NCBI GenBank assembly: GCA_017506175.1
Contig: JAFVNW010000063.1
Span: 1-59,762, forward strand
Direction: 5' to 3'
DNA from: Bacteroidales bacterium
GTDB lineage: Bacteria; Bacteroidota; Bacteroidia; Bacteroidales; WCHB1-69
Length of the DNA: 59,762 nucleotides
Shown here: piece by piece, positions 33,079 to 42,520 of the stretch
How positions within the stretch are numbered: the stretch's first letter is position 1
Layout: each line of letters opens with the position of its first letter
Notes under the pieces: model-generated
What the model was told of the DNA's origin: nothing
What the model saw: only the letters and a program-made list of their open reading frames with translations
The model's database searches: none
Translations under genes and position numbers: made by a program

Positions 33079-34770
33079 ATGAAACAATTAATTGAATGTG
33101 TCCCGAATTTCAGCGAGGGACGGAATCCTGAAATCATCAAACAAATCACGGCGGAAGTGGAAACCGTGGAAGGCGTTAAATTACTGGATGTTGACCCGGG
33201 TGCTTCCACCAACCGCACGGTGGTTACGTTTGTGGGCGAGCCGCAACTCGTGGTAGAGTCCGCATTCCGCGTCATCCGCAAAGCGCAGGAATTGATTGAC
33301 ATGCGCAATCATCACGGCGACCACCCGCGTTTCGGTGCCACCGACGTATGTCCGCTCGTACCCGTAGCTGGCATCACCATGGAAGAGACCGCCGAATATG
33401 CCCGCCAGTTAGCCAAACGCGTGGGCGATGAACTCGGCATTCCCGTTTATTGCTACGAGAATTCGGCTTTCAAGCCGGAGCGCCGCAACCTCGCCAACTG
33501 CCGTCAAGGTGAGTACGAGGCCCTGAAGGAGCGCATCACCAGCAAGGAGTGGAAGCCCGACTTCGGTCCGAACAAGTTCACGGAGAGCGTGGCCAAGAGC
33601 GGTGCCTCCGCCATTGGCGCCCGCGACTTCCTCATCGCCGTCAACTTCAACCTCAACACCACCTCCACGCGCCGCGCCAACGCCATCGCCTTTGACGTGC
33701 GCGAAAAGGGCCGCCCGCAACGCGAAGGCAACCCCATCACCGGCAAGATCATGAAGGACGCCAACGGTGAACCCATCATGATTCCCGGCACGCTGAAAGG
33801 AACCAAGGCCATCGGCTGGTTCATCAAGGAATATGGCATCGCCCAAGTTTCCATGAACATCACCAACACGACGCTCACTCCGCTGCACATTGCTTTTGAA
33901 GAGGTTTGCAAAAAAGCCGGTGCGCGCGGCATCCGCGTCACGGGCACCGAAATCGTCGGCCTCGTCCCCAAGTCCGCATTGGTAGAAGCCGGCAAATACT
34001 TCCTCCGCAAACAGAAACGCTCCCTCGGCATCGACGAGCCCGAGCTGATGAAAATCGCCATCAAGTCGATGGGGCTCGACGACCTCAAGCCATTCGACCC
34101 CGAAGAGAAAGTGATTGAGTACATGATTCGCGACAAATCCGGCAACCGCTTGGTAGATATGACCTGCGAAGGATTTGCCAACGAGACGGCCTCCGAGAGT
34201 CCGGCGCCTGGCGGCGGTTCCATCTCCGCTTATATGGGAGCACTCGGCGCAGCCCTCGGCACCATGGTCGCCAACCTCTCCTCCCACAAACCCGGCTGGG
34301 ACAGCAAATGGGAGTACTTCTCCGATTTCGCCGTCAAAGGTCAGCAGATTAAAGAAGACCTCATCAACCTGGTTGATGAAGACACTAACGCTTTCAACCT
34401 GATCATGAATGCTTTCGGTTTGCCGAAAGGCACCGACGAAGAGAAAGCCGCCCGCTCAAAAGCCATTCAGGAAGCCACCAAGTTCGCTACGGAGGTTCCC
34501 TTCAAGACCGTTCAGAAATCCTTCGAGGTGTTTGCTCTTTGCGAAGCGATGATCAAGAAAGGCAACCCGAACTCCGTAACTGACGCCGCGGTGGGCGTAC
34601 TCTGCGCCGAAGCCGCCGTCACCGGTGCCTACCTCAACGTGAAAATCAACGCTTCCTCCTTGAAAGACAGGGAGTTCGCAGACAAGATCGTCGGTGAAGC
34701 TCGCGAATATGTCGATAAAGCGCACCGCATCAAAACGCGTTTGATTAAAGCTGTTGATGCCAGACTGTAG
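33079..34770 (+). CDS. ftcD: Glutamate formimidoyltransferase / formimidoyltetrahydrofolate cyclodeaminase
   Basis: Bifunctional enzyme of histidine breakdown: moves the formimino group from formiminoglutamate to tetrahydrofolate, then deaminates it. 563 residues. The N- and C-subdomains of the transferase cover about residues 1-330 (start MKQLIECVPNFSEGRN, then NHHGDHPRFGATD). The cyclodeaminase covers about 350-563 (PAPGGGSISAYMGALG). Fused forms are common in Bacteroidota. Other hut genes are not adjacent. A large palindrome follows the stop. Confidence 0.96.
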   Translation: MKQLIECVPNFSEGRNPEIIKQITAEVETVEGVKLLDVDPGASTNRTVVTFVGEPQLVVESAFRVIRKAQELIDMRNHHGDHPRFGATDVCPLVPVAGITMEETAEYARQLAKRVGDELGIPVYCYENSAFKPERRNLANCRQGEYEALKERITSKEWKPDFGPNKFTESVAKSGASAIGARDFLIAVNFNLNTTSTRRANAIAFDVREKGRPQREGNPITGKIMKDANGEPIMIPGTLKGTKAIGWFIKEYGIAQVSMNITNTTLTPLHIAFEEVCKKAGARGIRVTGTEIVGLVPKSALVEAGKYFLRKQKRSLGIDEPELMKIAIKSMGLDDLKPFDPEEKVIEYMIRDKSGNRLVDMTCEGFANETASESPAPGGGSISAYMGALGAALGTMVANLSSHKPGWDSKWEYFSDFAVKGQQIKEDLINLVDEDTNAFNLIMNAFGLPKGTDEEKAARSKAIQEATKFATEVPFKTVQKSFEVFALCEAMIKKGNPNSVTDAAVGVLCAEAAVTGAYLNVKINASSLKDREFADKIVGEAREYVDKAHRIKTRLIKAVDARL

Positions 34771-34786
34771 CAACGATGCAAAATCA

Positions 34787-34838
34787 CGGGGATGCAAAAC
34801 CTTGCGTCTATTCATAAACGCAAGAATTTGCATCCCCG
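34787..34838. repeat. Large palindromic element between ftcD and the EamA gene
   Basis: Outer arms CGGGGATGCAAA (34787-34798) and TTTGCATCCCCG (34827-34838) pair perfectly over 12 bp. Inner arms CTTGCGT (34801-34807) and ACGCAAG (34818-34824) add 7 bp around a 10-base loop. GATGCAAAA is repeated just upstream at 34775. It resembles a REP-type repeat or a terminator placed between co-directional genes, ending ten bases before the next ATG. Confidence 0.65.
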
Positions 34839-34848
34839 CATCACAACC

Positions 34849-35796
34849 ATGAACAACCAACGATTCATCGGCCATCTGTCGTTGTTTGCGGCCTACATGA
34901 TCTTCGCATTCAACATCATTGTCTGCAAAGAAATCATGCTATCAGCCTATATGTCGCCGATGGGGTTGTTTTTCTTCCGGTCGGTGGGTGCGGGGGCGTT
35001 GTTCTGGCTGCTGTCGCTGTTTGTCCCGCGCAATGTGTTCAATGCCGGCACAAAAGAGAAGGCGGAGAAGGTGCCGACGAAGGACCTGCTGGCGATTTTA
35101 GGGGCGTCGGTGGTCGGGCTGGTATTCCCGCAGCTCACTTTTTTGGAGGGCATCTCGTTGACCACCCCGCTCGACTGCTCGCTGTTAGTGATTCTCACGC
35201 CGATTTTCACGATGTTTGTGGCGGCAATTGTCTTGAAAGAACCAATCACTTTGAAGAAGGCAGGCGGTGTAGCACTCAGTTTTGTTGGCGTTATTTTATT
35301 GATTTTCAATAGTGTATCTTTGGGCGGCGGAGCCACTACCACGAAGCCGTTAGGGGTGGTGTTGCTCATTCTCAACGCGCTCTGCTTCGCCCTTTACCTC
35401 GGCATTTTCCGTCCGCTCATCTCTCGCTACAGCGTGGTGATCTTCATGAAGTGGATGTTTCTGTTTGCGACGCTGCTCTCGTTTCCGCTCTGCGCCAAGG
35501 AGGTTTTCGCGGTGAATTACGCCGCGCTGCCCGCCGATTACTATTGGCGAGTGGGCTTCTTGATCTTTTTCGCCACCTTCACTGCCTACTTCCTGATTCC
35601 TGTCGGGCAGAAGGTTCTGCGCCCCACCATCGTCAGCCTTTACACCTACGTGCAGCCGTTGGTCGCTTCTGTTATCAGCATCTACTTGGGGATGGACCAG
35701 CTGACATGGCAGAAGCTGGTGGCTGCGGCGGCCATTGTAGGAGGCGTGGTATTGGTGAACCGAAGCAGGGCGGCCAAAGTGGAAGATGGGGAATAG
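34849..35796 (+). CDS. EamA/DMT family transporter
   Basis: 316 residues from the ATG at 34849 (MNNQRFIGHLSLF). An open frame to 34792 runs through the palindrome and is rejected. About ten membrane helices form two EamA halves; the second begins near residue 165. Such proteins export metabolites or amino acids, but the substrate is not predictable. An RNA hairpin immediately before the ATG could dampen its translation or expression relative to ftcD. Confidence 0.87.
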   Translation: MNNQRFIGHLSLFAAYMIFAFNIIVCKEIMLSAYMSPMGLFFFRSVGAGALFWLLSLFVPRNVFNAGTKEKAEKVPTKDLLAILGASVVGLVFPQLTFLEGISLTTPLDCSLLVILTPIFTMFVAAIVLKEPITLKKAGGVALSFVGVILLIFNSVSLGGGATTTKPLGVVLLILNALCFALYLGIFRPLISRYSVVIFMKWMFLFATLLSFPLCAKEVFAVNYAALPADYYWRVGFLIFFATFTAYFLIPVGQKVLRPTIVSLYTYVQPLVASVISIYLGMDQLTWQKLVAAAAIVGGVVLVNRSRAAKVEDGE

Positions 35797-35884
35797 AATG
35801 GATTATATGCGGATGGCATGATGGCAGCCATCAAAAAAAGTCAAAAAAAGTCATTGAATTGTGACATCATGTACTAAGAATTTG

Positions 35885-35892
35885 TATTTTTG
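35885..35892 (+). promoter_or_regulatory. Promoter -7 box for the C10 protease
   Basis: TATTTTTG on the plus strand followed by CGGAC; start expected near 35899, about 17 bases before the ATG at 35916. Confidence 0.6.
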
Positions 35893-35915
35893 CGGACGTA
35901 TTTTAACCAAATCCG

Positions 35916-38000
35916 ATGAAAAAAATCATATTTTTGTTAATTGTTGCGGTATGTACGCTGTATAACGTTACCGCAGCACCTGTCAGTGTGCAGACTGCCG
36001 AGCAGGTGGGTCAGAACTTTTTAAGCCAAATCAAACGTTCGACTATCTCGAATGTGAACTTGGTGTATTATACGGAGAGTTATCCCGACTTTTCCGATTC
36101 GCAGGTTGTCCATGCGTTTTATGTTTTTTCGGCATTTCCTGACGGTTTTGTGATTGTTGCCGGCGACGACCGCTGCCGACCAATCCTGGGCTATTCCGAA
36201 AACGGCTATTTCGACCCCGACAACATGCCGGAAAACCTGAAAAACTGGCTACACGGCTACGAACGTGAAATCCTTTATGCCATTGAGCATGGCTTCACCG
36301 CCGGAGCCGAGACGCAAGCACAATGGACCGCCTTGGTGAACGGTCAGGAGATGCCTGCTGAGAACCGCAGTTTGCGGGCGGTTTCGCCACTGATTTCCAC
36401 CACATGGGATCAATCGGCACCCTACAACAACCTTTGTCCGAGCGGTTCCGCCGTCGGCTGCGTAGCCACCGCCATGGCACAGGTGATGAAGTTTTGGGAA
36501 TGGCCCACCACCGGTACTGGCTCCTACTCCTACGAGGAGGACGATTACGGCACTTTGTCCGCCGATTTTGGCAGCACCACGTACAATTGGAGCAACATGC
36601 CGAACAATCTGACGAACTGGAGCAATTCCACGCAAAAGACAGCCGTCGCCACGCTGATGTTCCACTGCGGGGTGTCTGTGGCGATGGACTACAGCCCGGA
36701 GGGAAGCGGCGCTTACATGTATTATTATAACTCGCAACCTTCCGCCTACAAGGCTTTGAAAACCTATTTTGGCTACAAAAACAGCATCGCCTACCGCGCC
36801 CGCACCAATTATACAGAAGCCAATTGGATAAACCTGCTGAAAGCCGAGTTGGATGCCGGCCGCCCGATTATATACAGCGGCAATGACGAGAACTATTCTG
36901 GCGGGCACTGCTTCGTTTGTGACGGCTATAACACCAGCGACGAATTCCATTTCAACTGGGGATGGAGCGGCTACTACGACGGCTACTTCGCCATCAGTTC
37001 GCTGAATCCTGGAGGGGGCGGCATTGGCGGCGGTTCCTACGACTTCAGTTACAACCAAAGCTGCCTCGTGGGCATTGAGCCCGACAACGGCGGCGGCGGT
37101 GGTGGCGGCGACGACGACGAAAACGCCAACGAAGTCGATTATCAAGCCTACGGATACATTGCCGGTCCCAACAGCCAGAACTATATCACTTCACTTTCGC
37201 TCAGCGCAACCGACGGCCTCAACCCCTACCTCGTCGTCTATAACAACGGACCGAGCGTGGTCTCCGCTTCCGACAGCATCTATTTCGACATCTACATCAA
37301 CAATCAATTCTACGACAATTTGTACGGACTCGGAAGCGATTTCTCGGCACTCAGTGCTGGCAACGGCACAGCCATCTACTCCGACTCTCCAATTATGACG
37401 GCGGCGGAAATGAACAATGCCGGTCTTTACGGATCCTTCCAATTCTGCTACACCATCCGCATCGTCAGCAGCACAGGTACGGTTGATCCCGACTTGGGCA
37501 ACAACACCGCCTGTTTGACCATCACGCGCCCGAACGCACCCACCTACACGATTTCAGTCAATTCCTCGAACAACAACTACGGAACGGTAAGCGGCGGCGG
37601 CACCTATACAGCCGGCACTCAAGTCACCCTGAGTGCCACCCCGAACAGCGGCTACCAGTTTATCCGCTGGAATGACGGCAACACCAACGCCACACGCACC
37701 ATCACTGTCACAGGCAACGCCTCCTATACCGCCTACTTCGCCATCTCCACCAGCATCGACGACACCAATCTCGAAACCATCTCCGTCTATCCCAATCCAA
37801 CAACAGGGAAATTTTTCGTCCAAGGGGCTGGCATCCAACAAATCGACATCTACGATATGAATGGAAAAAAGATCATGACCAAGGACGAATCCTCTTTGTT
37901 GAATCCAGAAATCAACTTAACCAATTCATCATCAGGAATTTATATGGTAAGAGTTTTAACTAAAGAGGGAGTAACGAATTGTAAAGTAATGAAAGAATAA
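35916..38000 (+). CDS. C10 family cysteine protease with T9SS type A sorting domain
   Basis: 694-residue streptopain-like secreted protease. Order: signal peptide (to about TAA, residue 21), Spi-type propeptide, and a peptidase domain with Cys182 in GCVATAMAQ, His331 in GGHCFVCDGY and the NWGWSGYYDGY region. A Gly/Asp linker (about 392-405), a beta-rich CARDB-like region, one InlB-type B-repeat (about 546-612) and a T9SS type A tail (VYPNPTTGKF ... MVRVLTKEGVTNCKV) complete it. It is exported through the outer membrane and surface-attached or released. A long hairpin follows the stop. Confidence 0.93.
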   Translation: MKKIIFLLIVAVCTLYNVTAAPVSVQTAEQVGQNFLSQIKRSTISNVNLVYYTESYPDFSDSQVVHAFYVFSAFPDGFVIVAGDDRCRPILGYSENGYFDPDNMPENLKNWLHGYEREILYAIEHGFTAGAETQAQWTALVNGQEMPAENRSLRAVSPLISTTWDQSAPYNNLCPSGSAVGCVATAMAQVMKFWEWPTTGTGSYSYEEDDYGTLSADFGSTTYNWSNMPNNLTNWSNSTQKTAVATLMFHCGVSVAMDYSPEGSGAYMYYYNSQPSAYKALKTYFGYKNSIAYRARTNYTEANWINLLKAELDAGRPIIYSGNDENYSGGHCFVCDGYNTSDEFHFNWGWSGYYDGYFAISSLNPGGGGIGGGSYDFSYNQSCLVGIEPDNGGGGGGGDDDENANEVDYQAYGYIAGPNSQNYITSLSLSATDGLNPYLVVYNNGPSVVSASDSIYFDIYINNQFYDNLYGLGSDFSALSAGNGTAIYSDSPIMTAAEMNNAGLYGSFQFCYTIRIVSSTGTVDPDLGNNTACLTITRPNAPTYTISVNSSNNNYGTVSGGGTYTAGTQVTLSATPNSGYQFIRWNDGNTNATRTITVTGNASYTAYFAISTSIDDTNLETISVYPNPTTGKFFVQGAGIQQIDIYDMNGKKIMTKDESSLLNPEINLTNSSSGIYMVRVLTKEGVTNCKVMKE

Positions 38001-38008
38001 TTAACTAA

Positions 38009-38067
38009 AATTAGTGGATTGTAGCATTAACATCCCGTATCTGAATACGGTTTACAGTCCACTAATT
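38009..38067 (+). terminator. Long hairpin after the C10 protease gene
   Basis: A 10-bp outer stem (38009-38018 with 38058-38067) continues through TGTA/TACA after one mismatch. An inner stem CCGTAT/ATACGG (38035-38050) closes with a CTGA tetraloop. A short T-run (CACTTTTAAAA) follows. Probably the protease terminator; the branched fold is larger than usual. Confidence 0.6.
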
Positions 38068-38163
38068 CACTTTTAAAATACAGATGTGCACATATAGGAG
38101 TGACATTGTTTTCTACTTTTAAAATTATTCTTATCAAATTGTCCTCTTTTAAATTAATTTTAG

Positions 38164-38171
38164 TATTTTTG
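38164..38171 (+). promoter_or_regulatory. Promoter -7 box for the InlB-repeat protein operon
   Basis: TATTTTTG on the plus strand; start expected near 38178, a leader of about 108 AT-rich bases. It may also serve the YfhO, GT2, CstA and barrel genes, which follow with gaps of 2 to 9 bases. Confidence 0.5.
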
Positions 38172-38285
38172 GCGCCTCATAGAAACGCAGGACAAATCTT
38201 TTAATAATTTCATAAATTTCTTTCAATAAAGGAGTTGAATGAATCAATGCATTTTTTTTAATTCATCAAAAACAATTATAAAATT

Positions 38286-40319
38286 ATGAAAATGAAGAAG
38301 TTCCTTACCATTTTAATGTTGCTTGCAACAATCCTGTTTAACGTACGGGCGCAGAATCCCATTCCGAACCCGAGTTTTGAGAATTGGAGTACCGGCACCT
38401 CTTCCACAACACTCACACCCGACAGCTGGAATTGCGGTGCAATGAGCGGATTCGGTGCATTGTTTGCTCCCGGATCCGGTTGTATTCAGCAGACATCTCA
38501 GGCTAACACGGGCTCGTATGCTGCGCTGCTTACCGGCGAAAGCATTACCTTCATGGGATTCATCACCTACAACATCCCCGGTGTAATGCAGTTGGGCTCC
38601 AGCAATTTAGACGGGATGAGCTCACTGTTGGGACTCACCGATTTCAATATCGAGGATTTTGTCACCGGCGGCATTCCCTTCACGGAAGTTCCTGAAAAAC
38701 TTAACGCATGGATCAAGTTCATTCCCGACGGCAATGACACCATGCGCATCTTTGTGCTCGCCACCCATTGGAACGGAACCGAGCGCATCACCGTTGCGTC
38801 TGGCGAATACACCAACTTCAACAGCATCGCCAACTACACACAAGTACAAGTCCCCATCAACACCCTTGTTGCTGGAGTCTCCCCCGACACACTGAATGTG
38901 ATTTTCACCACGGCCACCAACACTACAGCCAGTGCCAACACCCAGCTGTATGTGGACGATGTCGATATCATCATGCACGACAGCACCAACGATGTTTACA
39001 ACATTACAGTAATTCCGAACGATGCAACCATGGGAACGACAACCGGCAGCGGCAGCTACAACTACAACAGCACCGTCACTATCTCCGCCACTGCCAACCC
39101 GGGATATTTCTTTGTAAACTGGAATGACGGCATCACCGACAATCCGCGCCAATTCCCTGCTCGTGGAGACGCCACCTACACTGCCAACTTCATCGTTGAC
39201 GACGGCGTACACTACAACATCAACGTGAGCAGCAACAACAACGCTTGGGGTACCGCAACTGGTGGCGGCAGCTTCCCCATCAACGCCAACCTCACGCTCC
39301 GCGCCACACCTAACCCAGGGAACTCCTTCAGTCATTGGAGCGACAATGTCACCTCGCCGGTCCGCAACCTCACCGTCACGGGCGATGCCGACTATACAGC
39401 CTTCTTCGTACAAGACACCTTCACCATCACAGCCACGGCCTACATTGATTTAGCCAACCTCGACTTCTCGCAACTCTCCATGGGTTCGGTCAGCGGCGGC
39501 GGCTCCTATTTCTACGGCGACATTGTAACCCTGACGGCTACGCCATTTTCCGGCTACCGCTTCGTGCAGTGGAGCGATGGCGTGACCACCAACCCGCGTA
39601 CTGAAACCGTAACGGGCGATGCCACCTACATGGCCATGTTCGTCGGCATCGACTACACTATCACCGCCGTTCCCGACGACCCGACACAGGGCAGTGTTAG
39701 CGGCGGTGGCACCTTCACCTACGGTTCCACCACATCGCTCTATGCCACACCGGGCTCCGCCGCCTACCAGTTCGACCATTGGAACGATGGCAACACACAG
39801 AACCCGCGCACCATCACCGTTACCAGCGATAGCACCTTCACCGCCTTCTTCAGCACCGCCAGCTACACCATCACAGTATTGAGCAACATGCCGAACATGG
39901 GTACGGCTTCCGGGGGCGGCACCTTCCCATACAACAGCACCACTACCATTTCCGCCAATGCCAACACAGGCTATCATTTCACCAACTGGAGCGACGGCAA
40001 CACAAGCAACCCGCGCACCATCACCGTCACCGGCAATATGACCTACTATGCCAATTTCGCTGCGGACGTGGCTATCACTGAAAACAATTTGGAAGCCAAC
40101 ATCTTCCCGAACCCTGCTACCGATGTGATTAGCATCAAGGGCGTTCAAATGCAACAAATTGAAATATTTGACGTTTCTGGTAAACTGATGGGTAAATGGG
40201 AGCTCACGGAAAGCAACAACCTCTTCGAAATCAACCTATCCAATTATCCTTCAGGCATTTATGCCATCAGAATAACTACAGGCGATGGCATCATAATGAA
40301 GAAAATTGCTAAAAAATAG
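38286..40319 (+). CDS. Secreted InlB-type B-repeat protein with T9SS type A tail
   Basis: 677 residues. A signal peptide (to RAQ) is followed by an N-terminal domain of about 210 residues beginning IPNPSFENW, similar to carbohydrate-binding-like domains of Bacteroidota. Five tandem repeats of about 70 residues fill residues 238-592, each with GxxxGGGxxxxxxxxxxxAxxxxGxxFxxWxDG. The end is a type A sorting domain (IFPNPATDVIS ... YAIRITTGDGIIMKKI). Probably a cell-surface binding or adhesion protein. The same repeat occurs once in the C10 protease just upstream. Confidence 0.87.
   Translation: MKMKKFLTILMLLATILFNVRAQNPIPNPSFENWSTGTSSTTLTPDSWNCGAMSGFGALFAPGSGCIQQTSQANTGSYAALLTGESITFMGFITYNIPGVMQLGSSNLDGMSSLLGLTDFNIEDFVTGGIPFTEVPEKLNAWIKFIPDGNDTMRIFVLATHWNGTERITVASGEYTNFNSIANYTQVQVPINTLVAGVSPDTLNVIFTTATNTTASANTQLYVDDVDIIMHDSTNDVYNITVIPNDATMGTTTGSGSYNYNSTVTISATANPGYFFVNWNDGITDNPRQFPARGDATYTANFIVDDGVHYNINVSSNNNAWGTATGGGSFPINANLTLRATPNPGNSFSHWSDNVTSPVRNLTVTGDADYTAFFVQDTFTITATAYIDLANLDFSQLSMGSVSGGGSYFYGDIVTLTATPFSGYRFVQWSDGVTTNPRTETVTGDATYMAMFVGIDYTITAVPDDPTQGSVSGGGTFTYGSTTSLYATPGSAAYQFDHWNDGNTQNPRTITVTSDSTFTAFFSTASYTITVLSNMPNMGTASGGGTFPYNSTTTISANANTGYHFTNWSDGNTSNPRTITVTGNMTYYANFAADVAITENNLEANIFPNPATDVISIKGVQMQQIEIFDVSGKLMGKWELTESNNLFEINLSNYPSGIYAIRITTGDGIIMKKIAKK
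38997..40062 (+). repeat. Five tandem InlB-type B-repeat coding units
   Basis: Units begin at about 38997, 39213, 39423, 39654 and 39864; the third carries an insertion of about eight residues. Each encodes [YF]xITVxx, G(T/S)xSGGGxFxY, ANxGYxFxxWxDG and TVTGxxxYxAxF. The DNA has diverged between copies, so it is an old protein-level repeat rather than a recent amplification. Confidence 0.85.
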
Positions 40320-40321
40320 AC

Positions 40322-42520
40322 ATGCCGCCATTGACATACCTTCAAGAAAGTTTTTCTAAGTTTCACAAAAGCCACTGGACCTACGCCCTGTGGCTTTTGG
40401 TTATTTCTATTGCTACCTTTTGCAGCTATTTTCACTTTGCGCCCATCAACGACTTCATCAACGAATTTTTCCCTGGGCGCTACTTTATGATTGACAGCAT
40501 CCGAAACGGACATTTCCCGCTCTGGTGCCCTTATCAATCCATCGGCATTCCGATACATGCCGATCCGCAGGCGGGCGTATTCTATCTTCCCGCATGGCTT
40601 TTTGCCATCTTCGGTCCCTATACCTCCGTTTGTTGCGCCATCGAGTATATTTTCCACGTTTTCATGGGTGGAGTTGGGTTCTACTTTCTATCCCATTTTT
40701 TCACCAAGGATAAAAATGCCGCCTTCATCATCAGCATCTGCTACATGCTTTCTGGTTTCTTCATCGGAAATGCGCAGCACCTCTCGTGGATTATTGCAGG
40801 AGCCTGGCTACCATGGGTGCTTTGGGGCTGTTTGCTGCTCTTTGAGGAACCGACCTTGAAGGCGTCCATCATCCTTGCCTTATCGGCCTCGCTCATGCTG
40901 ACGGGAGGCTATCCAGGATTCCTTTTCATCCTCATCTATCTCATCATTCTCCTAATCATCTGGTATTTAATAAAATACAGAAACAATGTACAACAGCTCA
41001 AAAGGATTCTGCTATTTGGAATCATGGCCGGGGTTCTGCTGGTCATGCTCTCTTTTCCCGCACTCTACTCATTTGTTGAAGCGAAAATGTACATTACCCG
41101 CGGCGAGGCGGTTGGCACAGCGCGCATCTCGTGCCCCCTGACCTTTCAAAGCCTGCTCTCCTTTTTTTTCCCGTTCACCGTATGCAGCTCTCCCGACTTC
41201 ATAAAAACGGACATCTCAATGGCAAGCGTCTTCGTTGGCATCTTTACACCCATTTTATTTTTAATCGGTTGTAAAAATGTGAAAAACAACGTGTTATGGC
41301 TTATCGGCGCATTCGGGATTTTCAGTTTTCTCTGCGCTTTCGGCGATGCACTTCCATTTCACCGACTGGCATTCCGCTTCTTACCGCTGATCAATTTCAT
41401 CCAAATTGCCAGCATCTTCCGAATTTTCTTCATCATTCCAGTGCTGCTGATAGCGGCGTACGGACTCACAGCCATTTTACAGAATCTTGAAAAATATCGC
41501 AAGTGGCTGATAATCATAATAGTCATTGAATTATTGGCATTGATTGCTATGGCGATCATCCTTCTGCTTTTCAAATCCTCGAACTTCAACTTTGACAATT
41601 GGTTAGGGGGAGCCGTTTCGCAAAAAATATTCGTGGAATGCCTGATTGGTGCCGGGTTGTCGGCCGCGTTGCTTATTTGTCTTATTTTATTGAAAAGCAA
41701 GAAGACAGCTCTTTATCTTGCTATCATTATGATGGCGAATATGATTATCGGTGCCAATTTTTGCGCACCAATGACGGTTCGGGATGTGAAAAAAACGCAC
41801 AAGGATTTGGCGGCGGTAACGACCGTTCAGCACTATCCGGTACCCGACTCGTTGAAGACGCCGGAAAAAATCATTCAGGAGAAGGGCTGGTACTCCATTT
41901 GGATGAATGCCGGATGCTTTGCGAAGGAGGTGGAATGGTACAGTTGGAACCCGTTCCGGATGTCGGCGCAGCGCGAGATGACAAACTTCTACAGCGAACA
42001 CGACCAAACCCTCAACCTCCCCATTGCCTTTTGTCCGCGCACACTCCTCTGCGACAACGCGGCGACTTTTCTGAATTCCGATACTGCTTACGTATCAACT
42101 CGCGATGAATCAGCAAGTTACAATGAAAAATCGGTTGTCCGCATCCGCATTTTCGAGCCAAATAGAATGGTATTGGAAAGCAGCGGAGAGGAGGCACATA
42201 CGATTGCACTCTGTCAGAACTATTATCCCGGCTGGAAAGCCTATGCGAAAAACGGGGAACAGCTGAATATCAACATTATAAATCGCTTTATGATGGCGGT
42301 GAAAGTACCATCCGGCCAACAAGAGGTTACCTTTATCTACCGTCGGCCGCTGCTGATTGCAACATTTTTTGTCGAGATTTTTGCATTTTTAGCATGTCTC
42401 TTCGCCTTAATACTGAGGAAAAAACGTATCTTTGCAGGTTTTTTCCAAGATAAGCTTAATCAGCCAACCCATGCCAGCAAACGCACATCCAACTTGCACA
42501 CTCGTCGTTCCGGTTTATAA
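40322..42520 (+). CDS. YfhO family membrane glycosyltransferase-like protein
   Basis: 732 residues with a dozen or so membrane helices. The N-terminal loop (INEFFPGRYFMIDSIRNGHF, then PLWCPYQSIGIPIHADPQAGVFY) is the YfhO signature, and the C-terminal soluble domain precedes a final helix. YfhO belongs to the GT-C fold; in Bacillus it works with the GT2 enzyme CsbB to put sugars from a polyprenyl carrier onto an envelope polymer. A CsbB-like GT2 gene overlaps its 3' end by 50 bases, fitting the same job. The last ~30 basic residues are encoded in the overlap. Confidence 0.88.
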   Translation: MPPLTYLQESFSKFHKSHWTYALWLLVISIATFCSYFHFAPINDFINEFFPGRYFMIDSIRNGHFPLWCPYQSIGIPIHADPQAGVFYLPAWLFAIFGPYTSVCCAIEYIFHVFMGGVGFYFLSHFFTKDKNAAFIISICYMLSGFFIGNAQHLSWIIAGAWLPWVLWGCLLLFEEPTLKASIILALSASLMLTGGYPGFLFILIYLIILLIIWYLIKYRNNVQQLKRILLFGIMAGVLLVMLSFPALYSFVEAKMYITRGEAVGTARISCPLTFQSLLSFFFPFTVCSSPDFIKTDISMASVFVGIFTPILFLIGCKNVKNNVLWLIGAFGIFSFLCAFGDALPFHRLAFRFLPLINFIQIASIFRIFFIIPVLLIAAYGLTAILQNLEKYRKWLIIIIVIELLALIAMAIILLLFKSSNFNFDNWLGGAVSQKIFVECLIGAGLSAALLICLILLKSKKTALYLAIIMMANMIIGANFCAPMTVRDVKKTHKDLAAVTTVQHYPVPDSLKTPEKIIQEKGWYSIWMNAGCFAKEVEWYSWNPFRMSAQREMTNFYSEHDQTLNLPIAFCPRTLLCDNAATFLNSDTAYVSTRDESASYNEKSVVRIRIFEPNRMVLESSGEEAHTIALCQNYYPGWKAYAKNGEQLNINIINRFMMAVKVPSGQQEVTFIYRRPLLIATFFVEIFAFLACLFALILRKKRIFAGFFQDKLNQPTHASKRTSNLHTRRSGL
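42427..42434 (+). promoter_or_regulatory. Possible internal promoter for the GT2 gene
   Basis: TATCTTTG followed by CAGG lies inside the 3' end of the YfhO gene, 37 bases before the GT2 ATG at 42471. It matches the window's common promoter core and would start transcripts near 42441. A chance match in coding DNA is possible. Confidence 0.4.

Noticed and set aside
33409-34287. Long minus-strand reading frames opposite ftcD
   Set aside because: They mirror codon bias of ftcD, and the plus-strand protein is clearly conserved.
35812-35850. GATGGC/GCCATC hairpin before the C10 protease as a terminator
   Set aside because: The stem is only 6 bp and is followed by A's, not T's, on the transcribed strand.
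38622-39413. 263-codon minus-strand reading frame inside the InlB-repeat gene
   Set aside because: It is a Val/Gly/Asp-rich translation of the antisense of a repeat array, with no promoter.
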